34,071 nucleotides of DNA from an uncultured Pelagibacteraceae bacterium (GTDB lineage Bacteria; Pseudomonadota; Alphaproteobacteria; Pelagibacterales; Pelagibacteraceae): NCBI GenBank assembly GCA_902593445.1, contig CACJIJ010000018.1, positions 1 through 34,071 on the forward strand, given 5' to 3'. Position numbers and translations under genes: made by a program. Positions 18,889 through 28,504 of this stretch are shown piece after piece. A model generated the notes under the pieces. The model was not told the DNA's origin and ran no database searches. It saw only the letters and a program-made list of their open reading frames with translations. Within the stretch, counting starts at the first letter, position 1, and every line of letters begins with the position of its first letter.

Positions 18889-20571
18889 TTAATTATAAAT
18901 AGACTCAATTTTAGGCATTAACCGTAAAAGTTCTCTTGTGTACTCATGGCCGGGTTTTAAAAATAAATCCTCAGTGTTTGAAACCTCACACAATTTGCCA
19001 TCTTTTAAGACTCCAATTCTATCACACATTTGTCTAACAACCGGTAAATCATGGCTGATAAACAAAATTGTTAAATTTAATTGCTCTTGAAGATCTTTAA
19101 GTAAATTTAATATTTGGGCTTGAATGCTTACATCCAAAGCGGAGGTAGGTTCATCACAAACTAAAAGTCTTGGTTGGGTGGCAAGTGCTCTTGCAATTGA
19201 TATTCTCTGTCTCTGTCCACCCGAAAATTCATGTGGATATCGATATGCCGATTTTTGAGTTAATTCTACAGACTCTAGTAAGTCATAAATATAATTATTT
19301 AAATCTATATTTGATATTGATGGATTATGAAGTGTGATTGGTTCTGCAATTATATCTTTTACTTTTAATCTTCCATTTAGTGAAGAATAAGGATCTTGAA
19401 ATATCATTTGAATTTGTTTTCTAAATTTCATTAATTCAGATCTCTGTTTAATTTTTGTTATACAAACGTTGTCAAAGAAAATATCTCCAGAAGTAGGTTT
19501 AAATAAATTTACAACCATTTTAGCAATTGTAGACTTTCCACTCCCACTTTCTCCTACTAAGCCAAAAGATTCGCCCTCTTTTATTTCAAATGAAACATCA
19601 TTAACAGCCATTACAGAATTTTTAGAATTTTCTGTAAAAAAATTATCATCAAAACTTTTATTAAGATTTTTTATTTTTACTAAATCTTGTTTTATAATTT
19701 CTTTCTTTGACCATCTATTTAATATTTTAATATTATTTTCTTTTTTATTATTATTTTCTTTTTCTATAATCACAAATCTTGAAATTTTTTTATTAGTTGG
19801 TGGAACTGAACTTACTAGACTTTTAGTATAATTTTCTTTTGGATTAGTTAATATTTTTTTAGTTTCACCGATTTCAACTAAATTACCACTTTTCATAACT
19901 GCTACACGATCTGCTGTCTCAGCTATAACACCCATATCATGAGTAATTAGTATAACTGCAAGATTTCTTTCTTTTGTTAATTTTTTAATAAGTTCTAAAA
20001 TCTGAGACTGAATTGATACATCTAATGCTGTTGTTGGCTCATCTGCAATCAATAATTCTGGCTCACAACATAAAGCTAAAGAAATTACTACTCGCTGTCT
20101 CATTCCACCTGAGAATTGGTGAGGATAATTATCAAATCTTGTCTCTGCATCTTTTATACCAACCTCTTTCAGTAGATTTATAGATTTATTTTTTGCCTCC
20201 TCTTTACTTAATTTAAGATGGGTTTGAATTGTTTCAATTAACTGTTCGCCTACTGTAAGAATTGGGTTAAGTGAAGTTTGAGGATCTTGAAATATCAATC
20301 CAATTTTGTTTCCTCTATATTTAACAATACTTTCAGAATTTTCATGAATGTTAAAATCACCCAAAATAACTGAGCCACTAGAAACCTTACCTGGTTCATC
20401 AATTAAATTTATAATAGCGTTTCCTACTGTACTTTTTCCTGATCCAGACTCTCCAACTAATCCTAAAATTTCTCCTTTATTTACCTCAATATTTACATTC
20501 TTAGCAGCATAAACTGTTTCTTTTCTCATTTGGTAATCAACGCTAAGATTATTTATTTTTAAAAAACTCAT
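18889..20571 (-). CDS. Fused double ATPase of a peptide/nickel-type ABC importer (DppD-DppF fusion)
   Basis: This 560-residue protein joins two oligopeptide-type ATPases. The first half has Walker A GESGSGKST (40-48), signature FSGGMRQRV and Walker B LLIADE. The second half has Walker A GESGSGKST (340-348), signature FSGGQRQRI and LLVCDE. A low-complexity linker (about 300-325, rich in K, N and E) separates them. The frame is open 105 bases further upstream, but I chose the ATG at 20571: it makes an ATGA overlap with the permease stop and leads straight into the ATPase fold, whereas the upstream extension overlaps the permease. Both halves appear catalytically intact. It energises the two upstream permeases. 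Confidence 0.93.
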   Translation of the reverse strand: MSFLKINNLSVDYQMRKETVYAAKNVNIEVNKGEILGLVGESGSGKSTVGNAIINLIDEPGKVSSGSVILGDFNIHENSESIVKYRGNKIGLIFQDPQTSLNPILTVGEQLIETIQTHLKLSKEEAKNKSINLLKEVGIKDAETRFDNYPHQFSGGMRQRVVISLALCCEPELLIADEPTTALDVSIQSQILELIKKLTKERNLAVILITHDMGVIAETADRVAVMKSGNLVEIGETKKILTNPKENYTKSLVSSVPPTNKKISRFVIIEKENNNKKENNIKILNRWSKKEIIKQDLVKIKNLNKSFDDNFFTENSKNSVMAVNDVSFEIKEGESFGLVGESGSGKSTIAKMVVNLFKPTSGDIFFDNVCITKIKQRSELMKFRKQIQMIFQDPYSSLNGRLKVKDIIAEPITLHNPSISNIDLNNYIYDLLESVELTQKSAYRYPHEFSGGQRQRISIARALATQPRLLVCDEPTSALDVSIQAQILNLLKDLQEQLNLTILFISHDLPVVRQMCDRIGVLKDGKLCEVSNTEDLFLKPGHEYTRELLRLMPKIESIYN

Positions 20572-21506
20572 TTTTTTAATTTCGGATTTAGAGTATCTCT
20601 CATCCAATCTCCTAATAAATTTATTGAAAATGCTAAAATAACTAAGAAAATTGCTGGAAAAAAAGTTATCCACCATTCTCCTGAAAATAAAAAATCATTC
20701 CCGAGTCTTATTAAAGTCCCTAAAGAAGGTGTTGTAGGAGGGACACCAACTCCTAAAAAACTTAAAGTAGATTCTGCTAAAATAGCAAGAGCTAAACCAA
20801 TAGTTCCAATTACTAAAACCGGTCTTAAAATATTTGGTAATATATGTTTGAACATAATAATTATGTTTGAAACACCAATAATTGTCGAGGCTGAAACATA
20901 GTCTTTATTTTTTTCTACTAAAGTTGCTGCTCTAGAAACTCTTGCAAATTGTGGCCACTCTGAAATTCCAATGGCAAATATTAATACATAAATTGCCATT
21001 TCATCATGCATTTCTCTTGAGATTAATCCTCTCGCTATTCCATCAACTAACAATGCCATCAAAATACTTGGTACAGTTAACTGAACATCAGTTAGCCTCA
21101 TTACTATCATTTCATATTTTCCACCAAAAAATCCAGCCGTTAATCCCAATCCAACTCCAAGGATTAAACTAAAAATTATTGCAGAAAAACCTACAATTAA
21201 AGAAATCCTACATCCATACAAAATTGTCGATAACATATCTCTTCCTTGACCATCAGTACCTAAAATAAATTTAGCAAGACCATCTTCTGTCCATGAAGGT
21301 GGTGTGAATGCATCCATAAGTGATAGGGAAGATGGATCAAAAGGATTGTAAGGTGTAATAAGCTCTACAAAAAAAGAACAGAAAAAAATTATAAACAAAA
21401 TAGTAGATGATACAATGGCAGTAGGAGATTTAACAAAGCTATGATAAATATCACTATCTTTTATTCTTTCCCAAGTACTTAAGGATTTGTTATCCACTTG
21501 CGACAT
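20568..21506 (-). CDS. dppC: Peptide/nickel-type ABC importer permease (DppC-like)
   Basis: This 312-residue membrane protein has the DppC/OppC layout: an N-terminal helix (about 33-53), a periplasmic segment with the family pattern FILGTDGQGRDMLSTILYGCRIS, and a permease core ending in the coupling EAA-like loop around ASTIIGVSNIIIMFKHILPN. The outer ATG at 21506 overlaps dppB by 17 bases, but a GGGGG ribosome-binding site touches it. An in-frame GTG three codons later has better spacing (9 bases) and may be the real start. The stop overlaps the ATPase start by ATGA. Confidence 0.93.
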   Translation of the reverse strand: MSQVDNKSLSTWERIKDSDIYHSFVKSPTAIVSSTILFIIFFCSFFVELITPYNPFDPSSLSLMDAFTPPSWTEDGLAKFILGTDGQGRDMLSTILYGCRISLIVGFSAIIFSLILGVGLGLTAGFFGGKYEMIVMRLTDVQLTVPSILMALLVDGIARGLISREMHDEMAIYVLIFAIGISEWPQFARVSRAATLVEKNKDYVSASTIIGVSNIIIMFKHILPNILRPVLVIGTIGLALAILAESTLSFLGVGVPPTTPSLGTLIRLGNDFLFSGEWWITFFPAIFLVILAFSINLLGDWMRDTLNPKLKK

Positions 21507-22473
21507 CCCCCTTAACTCTTATTCTTGGATCAATTAGATAATATAGAATATCAACTATAAAATTTATCATCACAAAAACAAAAGCTATGAAAACTAAATA
21601 AGCTGACATAATCGGTATATCGACGAATTGTACTGCTTGAATAAATAAGAAGCCCATACCAGGCCATTGAAAAACAGTTTCAGTAATAATTGAAAACGCA
21701 ATTAGAGTTCCAATATTTATTCCTGCTATAGTTATTACTGGTATCAATCCATTTTTTAATGCATGTTTATATTTAATACTATTTTCACCGATGCCTCGAG
21801 CACGTGCAAATTTAATATAATCTGTTTGTAGTATTTCCATCATCTCTGCTCGCACCAGTCTGATGATATAAGTCATTTGAAAAAGACTTAATGTTACTGA
21901 AGGAAGTATAATTGCTTTAAGTCCAGAAACTGTTAAAAATCCTGTAGTCCAAAAACCTAAATCAACAACTTCTCCTCTTCCAAAAGAAGGTAATATTCCT
22001 AAGATGACTGCAAACAAATATATAAATAATATACCAATTACAAATGTGGGGAGCGAAACCCCCAACAAGGAGATTGCCAAAACAAAATCACTTAAAAAGC
22101 CTTTTCGATTTATACCTGTATAAACTCCCAATAATGTTCCGGTTACAAGTGCAATTAGGGCTGAAATAACAACAAGTTCGATAGTTGCAGGTAATCTTTC
22201 AACTATTAATTCTGAAACAGGTCTTCTTAATTGATATGAAATTCCAAACTCACCCTTTGAAGCATTAACTATAAATCTTGAAAACTGCACATGGATTGGA
22301 TCCATTAAACCAAGTGTTTCTCTCAATTCTGCTCTTTCTTCATCAGAAGTCTCTTCTCCAACCATGTTATTAATTGGATCTCCAACAAAATTAAATAATG
22401 AGAAAGATACAAAGGCGACAACCAACATCACCAAAGCAGATTGAAACAGCCTTTTAAAAAAATATTTTATCAA
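21490..22473 (-). CDS. dppB: Peptide/nickel-type ABC importer permease (DppB-like)
   Basis: This 327-residue permease has six helices and the DppB/OppB features: the N-terminal FFKRLFQSALVMLVVAFVSF-type helix, the DPIHVQFSRFI pattern before the core, and the coupling region ARARGIGENSIKYKHALKNG. The C-terminal block DILYYLIDPRIRV is also conserved. It forms the channel with the DppC-like protein. It lies 61 bases after the binding-protein gene, beyond a perfect palindrome, with no clear Shine-Dalgarno of its own, so its level probably depends on readthrough of that structure. Confidence 0.93.
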   Translation of the reverse strand: MIKYFFKRLFQSALVMLVVAFVSFSLFNFVGDPINNMVGEETSDEERAELRETLGLMDPIHVQFSRFIVNASKGEFGISYQLRRPVSELIVERLPATIELVVISALIALVTGTLLGVYTGINRKGFLSDFVLAISLLGVSLPTFVIGILFIYLFAVILGILPSFGRGEVVDLGFWTTGFLTVSGLKAIILPSVTLSLFQMTYIIRLVRAEMMEILQTDYIKFARARGIGENSIKYKHALKNGLIPVITIAGINIGTLIAFSIITETVFQWPGMGFLFIQAVQFVDIPIMSAYLVFIAFVFVMINFIVDILYYLIDPRIRVKGDVASG

Positions 22474-22490
22474 TTTGTGAAGGTTTAAAT

Positions 22491-22524
22491 TTACAAGCCC
22501 TTTAAAATTTTAAAGGGCTTGTAA
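22491..22524 (-). terminator. Perfect 34-base palindrome between the binding-protein and permease genes
   Basis: Two 17-base arms (22491-22507 and 22508-22524) are exact reverse complements, with core GCCCTTTAAAA. In RNA this gives a long hairpin closed at an AT-rich tip. The bases after it on the minus strand (ATTTAAACC) are not a strong T run. It is therefore more likely an mRNA-stabilising or pausing hairpin, or a weak terminator, than an efficient stop. Confidence 0.75.
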
Positions 22525-22534
22525 TAATTTTTAT

Positions 22535-24097
22535 TTAGTTAAAACTAGCAGTTCTGAATAATGGTTCGTTATTCGGTCTGATAGGAACATCAACATTACT
22601 TTTAGATGCCCAAGAAATTACTTGGTGATGTAAAGGTAGATAAGAAATGTCATCTTTTACAATTTTCCAAGCTTTTGCAATTGCAGCGTTTCTTTTATCT
22701 AAATCAACTTCACCTTCCATAACTCTAATTGCAGCATCAACATCTGCATTACTAAAGTTAACTTTGTTCCAGCTAGCACCAGTTTCATACAAGTAATGGA
22801 AAACATAGTGACTATCTAAAGTTGGAACACCCCATCCTAGCATATAGAAATCACCTTGATTATCTTTAAGCTCTTTGAAATGTTTACTTTTAGTTTGAGC
22901 AAATAAGTTAACGTTAACTCCAATTTTACCTAACATTCCAACAACTGCAGTACAAATTGCCTCATCGTTTACATATCTGTCATTAGGACATCTAAGTTCA
23001 ACGTTAAAACCATTAGGATAACCTGCATCAGCTAAAAGTTTTTTTGCAGCATTAACATCGTAAGGTAATCTTTTATCAAGATCAGCTGTATATCCATTAA
23101 CACCTGGGAAAGTTATAATTCCTGCTGGTTCACTTAAACCTCTCATAACTTTTTTCTTGATCGCTTCAATATCGATTGCTTGATAAAGAGCTTGTCTTAC
23201 TTCTTTTTTCTTGAACGGATTATCGCCTGTATTACCAGTTCTCAACTTGTCAGCTGCTTGGTCCATACCTAAGAAAATTGTTCTCATCTGAGCTGTACTT
23301 TCAACTTTATGACCTGAAGAAGATCCAATTCTTTTTAAATCTTGAACTGGTGCGTCAGTAACAATATCAATTTCTCCTGATAATAAAGCTGCAACTCTTG
23401 TAGCTGCATTTTTAATTGGAAGTAATTCAATTTGAGTTACTTTTTTATCTTTCATCTCACCCCACCAGTGTTTATTTCTTTTAAACACTGTCTTTGTGTT
23501 AGGCTCTCTTAAAGTTATTTTAAAAGGACCAGTTCCCATAGCATTAGTAGCAGAAAAAGTTTCTTGTCCTGCATCCCAATTTTGTGGAGACATTGCAAAG
23601 TTTTTCTCTGACCAAGCTTTAGACATTATAAAAATGTTTGATAGTTGGTTTAAAAGAATAGGGTTCGGTTTACTTGTAGTTATTTTGACTGAGTAATCTC
23701 CAACCGCCTCAACATTAGCGATAGTGCTAATATATTCTTTAAAGTCAGATGTTCTTTGCTTTGCTCTTAATATACTAAAAACAACATCTGCTGATGTCAT
23801 TCCAGAACCATCTGAAAACTTAGCATCTTCTCTTAAAGTAAAAATCCAAGTATTTGGATCAGTTGCTTTCCATTTTGTTGCTAAAGCAGGCCCTATTTTC
23901 ATGTCCAAGCCTCTTTGAACTAGAGCTTCATAAACTTGTCTAGATACTTGAGTAGTTGGACCTTCATTTTGTGCATGTGGATCTAGTGTTAGACTGTCTC
24001 CTTGCATAGACCATTTAATAGTTTTTGCCCATGCTGAAGAAAATCCGAATACTAGAACTAATGACAATAGTATTCTTACTATATTTTTAGTCTTCAT
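22535..24097 (-). CDS. dppA: Periplasmic solute-binding protein of a peptide/nickel-type ABC importer
   Basis: This 520-residue family-5 solute-binding protein has a signal peptide (MKTKN, a hydrophobic stretch, then SSAWAK with cleavage near 24). The mature part starts TIKWSMQGDSLTLDPHAQ, the usual opening with LDPH, and contains VYEALVQRG and the central SDGSGMTSADVVFSI block of the family. It feeds di-/oligopeptides, or possibly another solute such as nickel or opine, to the permeases downstream; specificity is not readable. A strong ribosome-binding site (GAGGGGA) precedes the ATG. A TATACT box lies about 30 bases before the start, so it may have its own promoter within the gap after ilvC. 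Confidence 0.92.
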   Translation of the reverse strand: MKTKNIVRILLSLVLVFGFSSAWAKTIKWSMQGDSLTLDPHAQNEGPTTQVSRQVYEALVQRGLDMKIGPALATKWKATDPNTWIFTLREDAKFSDGSGMTSADVVFSILRAKQRTSDFKEYISTIANVEAVGDYSVKITTSKPNPILLNQLSNIFIMSKAWSEKNFAMSPQNWDAGQETFSATNAMGTGPFKITLREPNTKTVFKRNKHWWGEMKDKKVTQIELLPIKNAATRVAALLSGEIDIVTDAPVQDLKRIGSSSGHKVESTAQMRTIFLGMDQAADKLRTGNTGDNPFKKKEVRQALYQAIDIEAIKKKVMRGLSEPAGIITFPGVNGYTADLDKRLPYDVNAAKKLLADAGYPNGFNVELRCPNDRYVNDEAICTAVVGMLGKIGVNVNLFAQTKSKHFKELKDNQGDFYMLGWGVPTLDSHYVFHYLYETGASWNKVNFSNADVDAAIRVMEGEVDLDKRNAAIAKAWKIVKDDISYLPLHHQVISWASKSNVDVPIRPNNEPLFRTASFN

Positions 24098-24131
24098 TAT
24101 TCCCCTCGTTTTTAAAATTTATTTAAAAAAG

Positions 24132-24167
24132 TATAGGTGAAATAATCGAATTATTGTAGCAATAATT
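24132..24167 (-). promoter_or_regulatory. Operator-like dyad and -10 box upstream of dppA
   Basis: AATTATTG and its reverse complement CAATAATT (24149-24156 and 24160-24167) flank a 3-base centre, about 50 bases upstream of the dppA ATG. A -10-like TATACT on the minus strand (24137-24132) follows, with a poor -35. The dyad would sit at or just upstream of the -35 region, as expected of a regulator site. It is not followed by T, so it is unlikely to be the ilvC terminator. Confidence 0.45.
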
Positions 24168-24179
24168 TACTAATAAAAT

Positions 24180-25220
<1,041 letters not shown>

Positions 25221-25769
25221 TTAATTAAATATTTTAGCACCCCTAGTCATTGCTACTGCCCCAGTCCTCGAAGTACTAATAAGTCCCAAGGGCTTTAATT
25301 TTTTATTCATTTTATCAATTTCTCTTCTAAGAGCAGTTATTTGAATTACTGCTGAAGTTTTTGTTTCATCTAATATTACGGGATTAAATTTTTTACAAGC
25401 ATTTAAGCATTTTTGAATTTTATTTCTTTTTCCTACAACTTTAAATAAAGCCATTTCTTTAAAAATTACGCCTTTATCCTCTCTTTTAAATTCAGCAACT
25501 TTATGAACGGGCACTAATTTTGTTAATTGAAGTCTTATTTGATCAATTACTTGGGGTGTTCCTGTGGTAACAATTGTTATTCTTGAAATATTTTTAATAG
25601 CGTCAACCTCAGCAACTGCTAATGACTCAATATTGTATCCACGCCCAGAAAATAAACCTACAACCCTTGCCAAAACTCCAGCCTCATTATCTACCCATAC
25701 CACAAAAATATATGTATCTGGTTTTTGTTTCTTCGTAGGTATGCTGTAAGCTGACTTTGATTTCGGCAT
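25221..25769 (-). CDS. ilvH: Acetolactate synthase small (regulatory) subunit
   Basis: This 182-residue regulatory subunit carries an N-terminal ACT domain (about 18-95) that binds valine for feedback inhibition and activates IlvB. The motif VDNEAGVLARVVGLFSGRGY is the usual ACT opening, with the conserved Asn in GYNIESL. The second domain contains EMALFKV and FNPVILDETKT. It starts 5 bases after the ilvB stop and precedes ilvC by 18 bases. The N-terminus has about 16 extra polar residues, a mild extension. Confidence 0.95.
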   Translation of the reverse strand: MPKSKSAYSIPTKKQKPDTYIFVVWVDNEAGVLARVVGLFSGRGYNIESLAVAEVDAIKNISRITIVTTGTPQVIDQIRLQLTKLVPVHKVAEFKREDKGVIFKEMALFKVVGKRNKIQKCLNACKKFNPVILDETKTSAVIQITALRREIDKMNKKLKPLGLISTSRTGAVAMTRGAKIFN

Positions 25770-25774
25770 TATGA

Positions 25775-27541
25775 TTATACTAAGGCTTTGCCTTTTCCTT
25801 TAATTTTATTTTCTTCTTGATCATTTGGACCTAAAATCATTTGGTTATGTGGTTTTCCAGATGGGATCATTGGAAAACAATTTTCATTAGGATCCACATG
25901 GCAATCAAAAATAACCGGCCCATCATAATCAATCATTTCTTGAATTTTGTCATCTAGATCAACTGGATTATCTGCTTTTATTCCTTTGCATCCATATGCT
26001 TCAGCCATTTTCATAAAATCAGGTAATGCTTCAGAGTAACTCTCAGAATAATTTTTTTCATGAAGCAACTCCTGCCATTGTCTAACCATTCCCATATATT
26101 GATTATTCAAAATAAATATTTTTATTGGAAGATTGTATTGAACTGCAGTAGACATTTCTTGCATAGTCATTAATACTGAAGCTTCTCCTGCAATATCTAT
26201 TACAAGTTTTTCAGGATGGGCAATTTGTACACCAACTGCTGCTGGCAATCCATACCCCATAGTTCCTAAACCGCCAGATGTCATCCATCTGTTTGGTTTG
26301 TTAAATTTATAATGTTGAGCAGCCCACATTTGATGTTGTCCAACTTCGGTAGTAACATAAGTATCTTTATTCTTAGTTAATTCATAAAGTCTTTGAACAG
26401 CATGTTGAGGTTTTATACTTTCATCACTATTTACAAAATTAAGAGAGTCTTTTTCTCTCCATTTTTCAATTTGTTCCCACCACTTAGCAATATTTGATTT
26501 ATTTGATTTGCTATGACCATTTTTTCTTTTAGCAATTGTTTTATTAATTTTACTGATTACGCTCGTAACGTCTCCAACTATTGCAAGATCCACTTTGATA
26601 ATTTTATTAATTGATGATGGGTCTATATCAATATGAACCTTTTTTGAATTTGGTGAAAACTCATCAATTTTTCCAGTAATACGATCATCAAACCTTGCGC
26701 CAATGTTAATCAATAGATCACAATCATGCATAGCATTATTTGCTTCATATGTACCATGCATACCAAGCATTCCTAAAAATTGATTATCATCTCCAGGGTA
26801 AGCGCCTAATCCCTGAAGTGTAGAAGTTATAGGAAAACCAGTTAGCTCAACAAATTCTCTTAGAGCCTGACTTGCTTTTGGACCTGAATTAATTACTCCT
26901 CCTCCACTATAGATGATTGGTTTTTTGGCCTTGTTTATTAACTTAACTAATTCATCAATTTGATCTTGAGAAAATCTATTATGCGATTTTCCATTTAATT
27001 TTTTTTCTTTATTTGATTTTTTGTATTTTGTTTTTGCAAACTGAATATCTTTTGGAATGTCAATTAAAACTGGTCCTGGTCTTCCAGTTGTTGCAACTCT
27101 AAAAGCTTCATGCATAACTTTAGAAAGATCATTAATATCTTTTACTAACCAATTGTGTTTTGTACAAGGTCTTGTAATTCCTGTAGTATCACATTCTTGA
27201 AAAGCATCAGTTCCAATTAAATGTGTTGGAACCTGACCAGAAATACAAACTAACGGTACGGAATCCATATAAGCATCTGTTAAAGCTGTAACAACATTAG
27301 TTGCTCCAGGACCTGATGTAACTAAAACTACACCTGGTTTTCCTGATGACCTCGCATAACCTTCGGCTGCGTGACCAGCACCTTGTTCGTGTCTAACTAA
27401 AATATGTTTTATAGAAGGATGATTTTTTAATTCATCATAAATCGGTAACACAGCACCACCTGGATAACCAAAGATATGTTCTACCTTTTGGTCTTCAAGA
27501 CATTTAAATACAATTTCTGCTCCAGTTAATAATTTTGGCAT
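25775..27541 (-). CDS. ilvB: Acetolactate synthase large (catalytic) subunit
   Basis: This 588-residue thiamine-diphosphate enzyme makes acetolactate and acetohydroxybutyrate, the first common step of valine, leucine and isoleucine synthesis. The activating Glu is E52 in RHEQGAGH, and the N-terminal FGYPGGAVLPIYDEL block is intact. The cofactor motif begins DIAGEAS and ends near the NNQYMGMVRQWQELL block. The GEAS form in place of GDGS is, as I recall, usual in alphaproteobacteria. No Shine-Dalgarno is present. A TTGACC/TAGATT promoter ends 5 bases before the ATG, so the mRNA may be leaderless. No attenuator with runs of Leu, Val or Ile codons fits in the 52-base gap upstream. Confidence 0.97.
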   Translation of the reverse strand: MPKLLTGAEIVFKCLEDQKVEHIFGYPGGAVLPIYDELKNHPSIKHILVRHEQGAGHAAEGYARSSGKPGVVLVTSGPGATNVVTALTDAYMDSVPLVCISGQVPTHLIGTDAFQECDTTGITRPCTKHNWLVKDINDLSKVMHEAFRVATTGRPGPVLIDIPKDIQFAKTKYKKSNKEKKLNGKSHNRFSQDQIDELVKLINKAKKPIIYSGGGVINSGPKASQALREFVELTGFPITSTLQGLGAYPGDDNQFLGMLGMHGTYEANNAMHDCDLLINIGARFDDRITGKIDEFSPNSKKVHIDIDPSSINKIIKVDLAIVGDVTSVISKINKTIAKRKNGHSKSNKSNIAKWWEQIEKWREKDSLNFVNSDESIKPQHAVQRLYELTKNKDTYVTTEVGQHQMWAAQHYKFNKPNRWMTSGGLGTMGYGLPAAVGVQIAHPEKLVIDIAGEASVLMTMQEMSTAVQYNLPIKIFILNNQYMGMVRQWQELLHEKNYSESYSEALPDFMKMAEAYGCKGIKADNPVDLDDKIQEMIDYDGPVIFDCHVDPNENCFPMIPSGKPHNQMILGPNDQEENKIKGKGKALV

Positions 27542-27546
27542 TAGGC

Positions 27547-27589
27547 AATCTAGCTGAAGTTGTGCTCATTGGTCAAGTTTAAGAATGAG
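27547..27589 (-). promoter_or_regulatory. Candidate ilvB promoter with a surrounding dyad
   Basis: On the minus strand TTGACC (27576-27571) and TAGATT (27552-27547) are spaced by 18 bases. CTCATT (27589-27584) and AATGAG (27570-27565) form a 6-base dyad that straddles the -35. It may be a regulator site for the ilv operon. The -10 ends 5 bases before the ilvB ATG. Confidence 0.45.
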
Positions 27590-27593
27590 AATT

Positions 27594-28502
27594 TTAAATT
27601 TTTTTCAAAAAATTATTTATGTCTTTTGGCTTCAGTTTTATCCAACTGTTCATGTTGCCTCTTGCCCAAGTACTTTGTCTTTTGGCGTATTGTCTAGTTT
27701 TTATGACTATTTTATCTCTAGTATCATTCAAATCTTTTTGTTTTTTTAAATATTCTGTAATTTCATTAACTCCAATGGCCTTGTAAGCACTTTTATCTTT
27801 TCTAACTCTTAGCTTTATGAAATCTTTTACTTCTTTTATTGCTCCATTTTCAATCATCTCCCTTGTTCTTAGATTGATACGCTCAATTAATTCTTGTCTA
27901 GGAAAATCAATATAAACTTTAAAAAAATCATCTTCCAAGAAGTTTGATTTTGTATTTTTAAACCATTCAGTTAGAGATTTTTTTGTAAACTTTTTAACTT
28001 CATAAGCTCTGATGGATCTTTGAGTGTCTGTAGGGTTTATTTTTTCTCTTGAGGATGGATCTAATTTTAATAGTTTTTCATAAAACTTCTTTTGTCCAAG
28101 TTTTTTTTGCAAATCTCTAATTTGATTTCTTAATTTTAATGAAATATTTGGTATTTTAACTAAACCATCAGTCAAAGCTTTAAAATATAAACCTGTCCCT
28201 CCAACAAGAATTGGAGTTTTTTTTCTTTTTTTAATTTCTTTAATTTTTTTTATTACTAGCTTAAGCCAATCACCTGTAGAGAAGTTTTTTCTTACATTAT
28301 GAAAACCATATAAGTGATGTTTTATTTTCTGATATTTTTTTGGATCTGGTCTAGCTGACAAGATTTTGAGCTCTTTGTATACTTGCATGCTATCTGCATT
28401 AATAATTTCTCCATCAACTTTTTTTGCAACTTTAATTGCAAAACTTGATTTTCCTGATGCTGTTGGCCCTGATATTAATATAATCTTGGATTTTAAATCC
28501 AT
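27594..28502 (-). CDS. miaA: tRNA dimethylallyltransferase
   Basis: This 302-residue enzyme adds a dimethylallyl group to A37 of tRNAs reading UNN codons, so it would affect Leu, Phe, Ser, Tyr, Cys and Trp decoding. The P-loop is GPTASGKSS (12-20), followed by DSMQVYKEL, where the Asp is catalytic. The substrate motif is GGTGLYFKALTDGL, and the C-terminal part carries the family block with TRQYAKRQSTWARG. It starts 2 bases after degP and is the last gene of the hfl-degP unit. Confidence 0.96.
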   Translation of the reverse strand: MDLKSKIILISGPTASGKSSFAIKVAKKVDGEIINADSMQVYKELKILSARPDPKKYQKIKHHLYGFHNVRKNFSTGDWLKLVIKKIKEIKKRKKTPILVGGTGLYFKALTDGLVKIPNISLKLRNQIRDLQKKLGQKKFYEKLLKLDPSSREKINPTDTQRSIRAYEVKKFTKKSLTEWFKNTKSNFLEDDFFKVYIDFPRQELIERINLRTREMIENGAIKEVKDFIKLRVRKDKSAYKAIGVNEITEYLKKQKDLNDTRDKIVIKTRQYAKRQSTWARGNMNSWIKLKPKDINNFLKKI

Positions 28503-28504
28503 TA

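Noticed and set aside
19469-19831. A 120-codon plus-strand open frame opposite the fused ATPase
   Set aside because: It is antisense to the second Walker A and the linker. Its hydrophobic, Phe/Leu-rich look is the expected mirror of Lys/Asn/Glu-rich coding DNA.
20572-20676. A 35-codon upstream extension of the fused ATPase
   Set aside because: It would overlap the permease by over 100 bases, while the ATG at 20571 gives an ATGA overlap and starts at the ATPase fold.
26160-26220. GEAS in place of GDGS in the IlvB cofactor motif as a defect
   Set aside because: As far as I recall, alphaproteobacterial acetolactate synthases carry this form, so it is lineage-typical.
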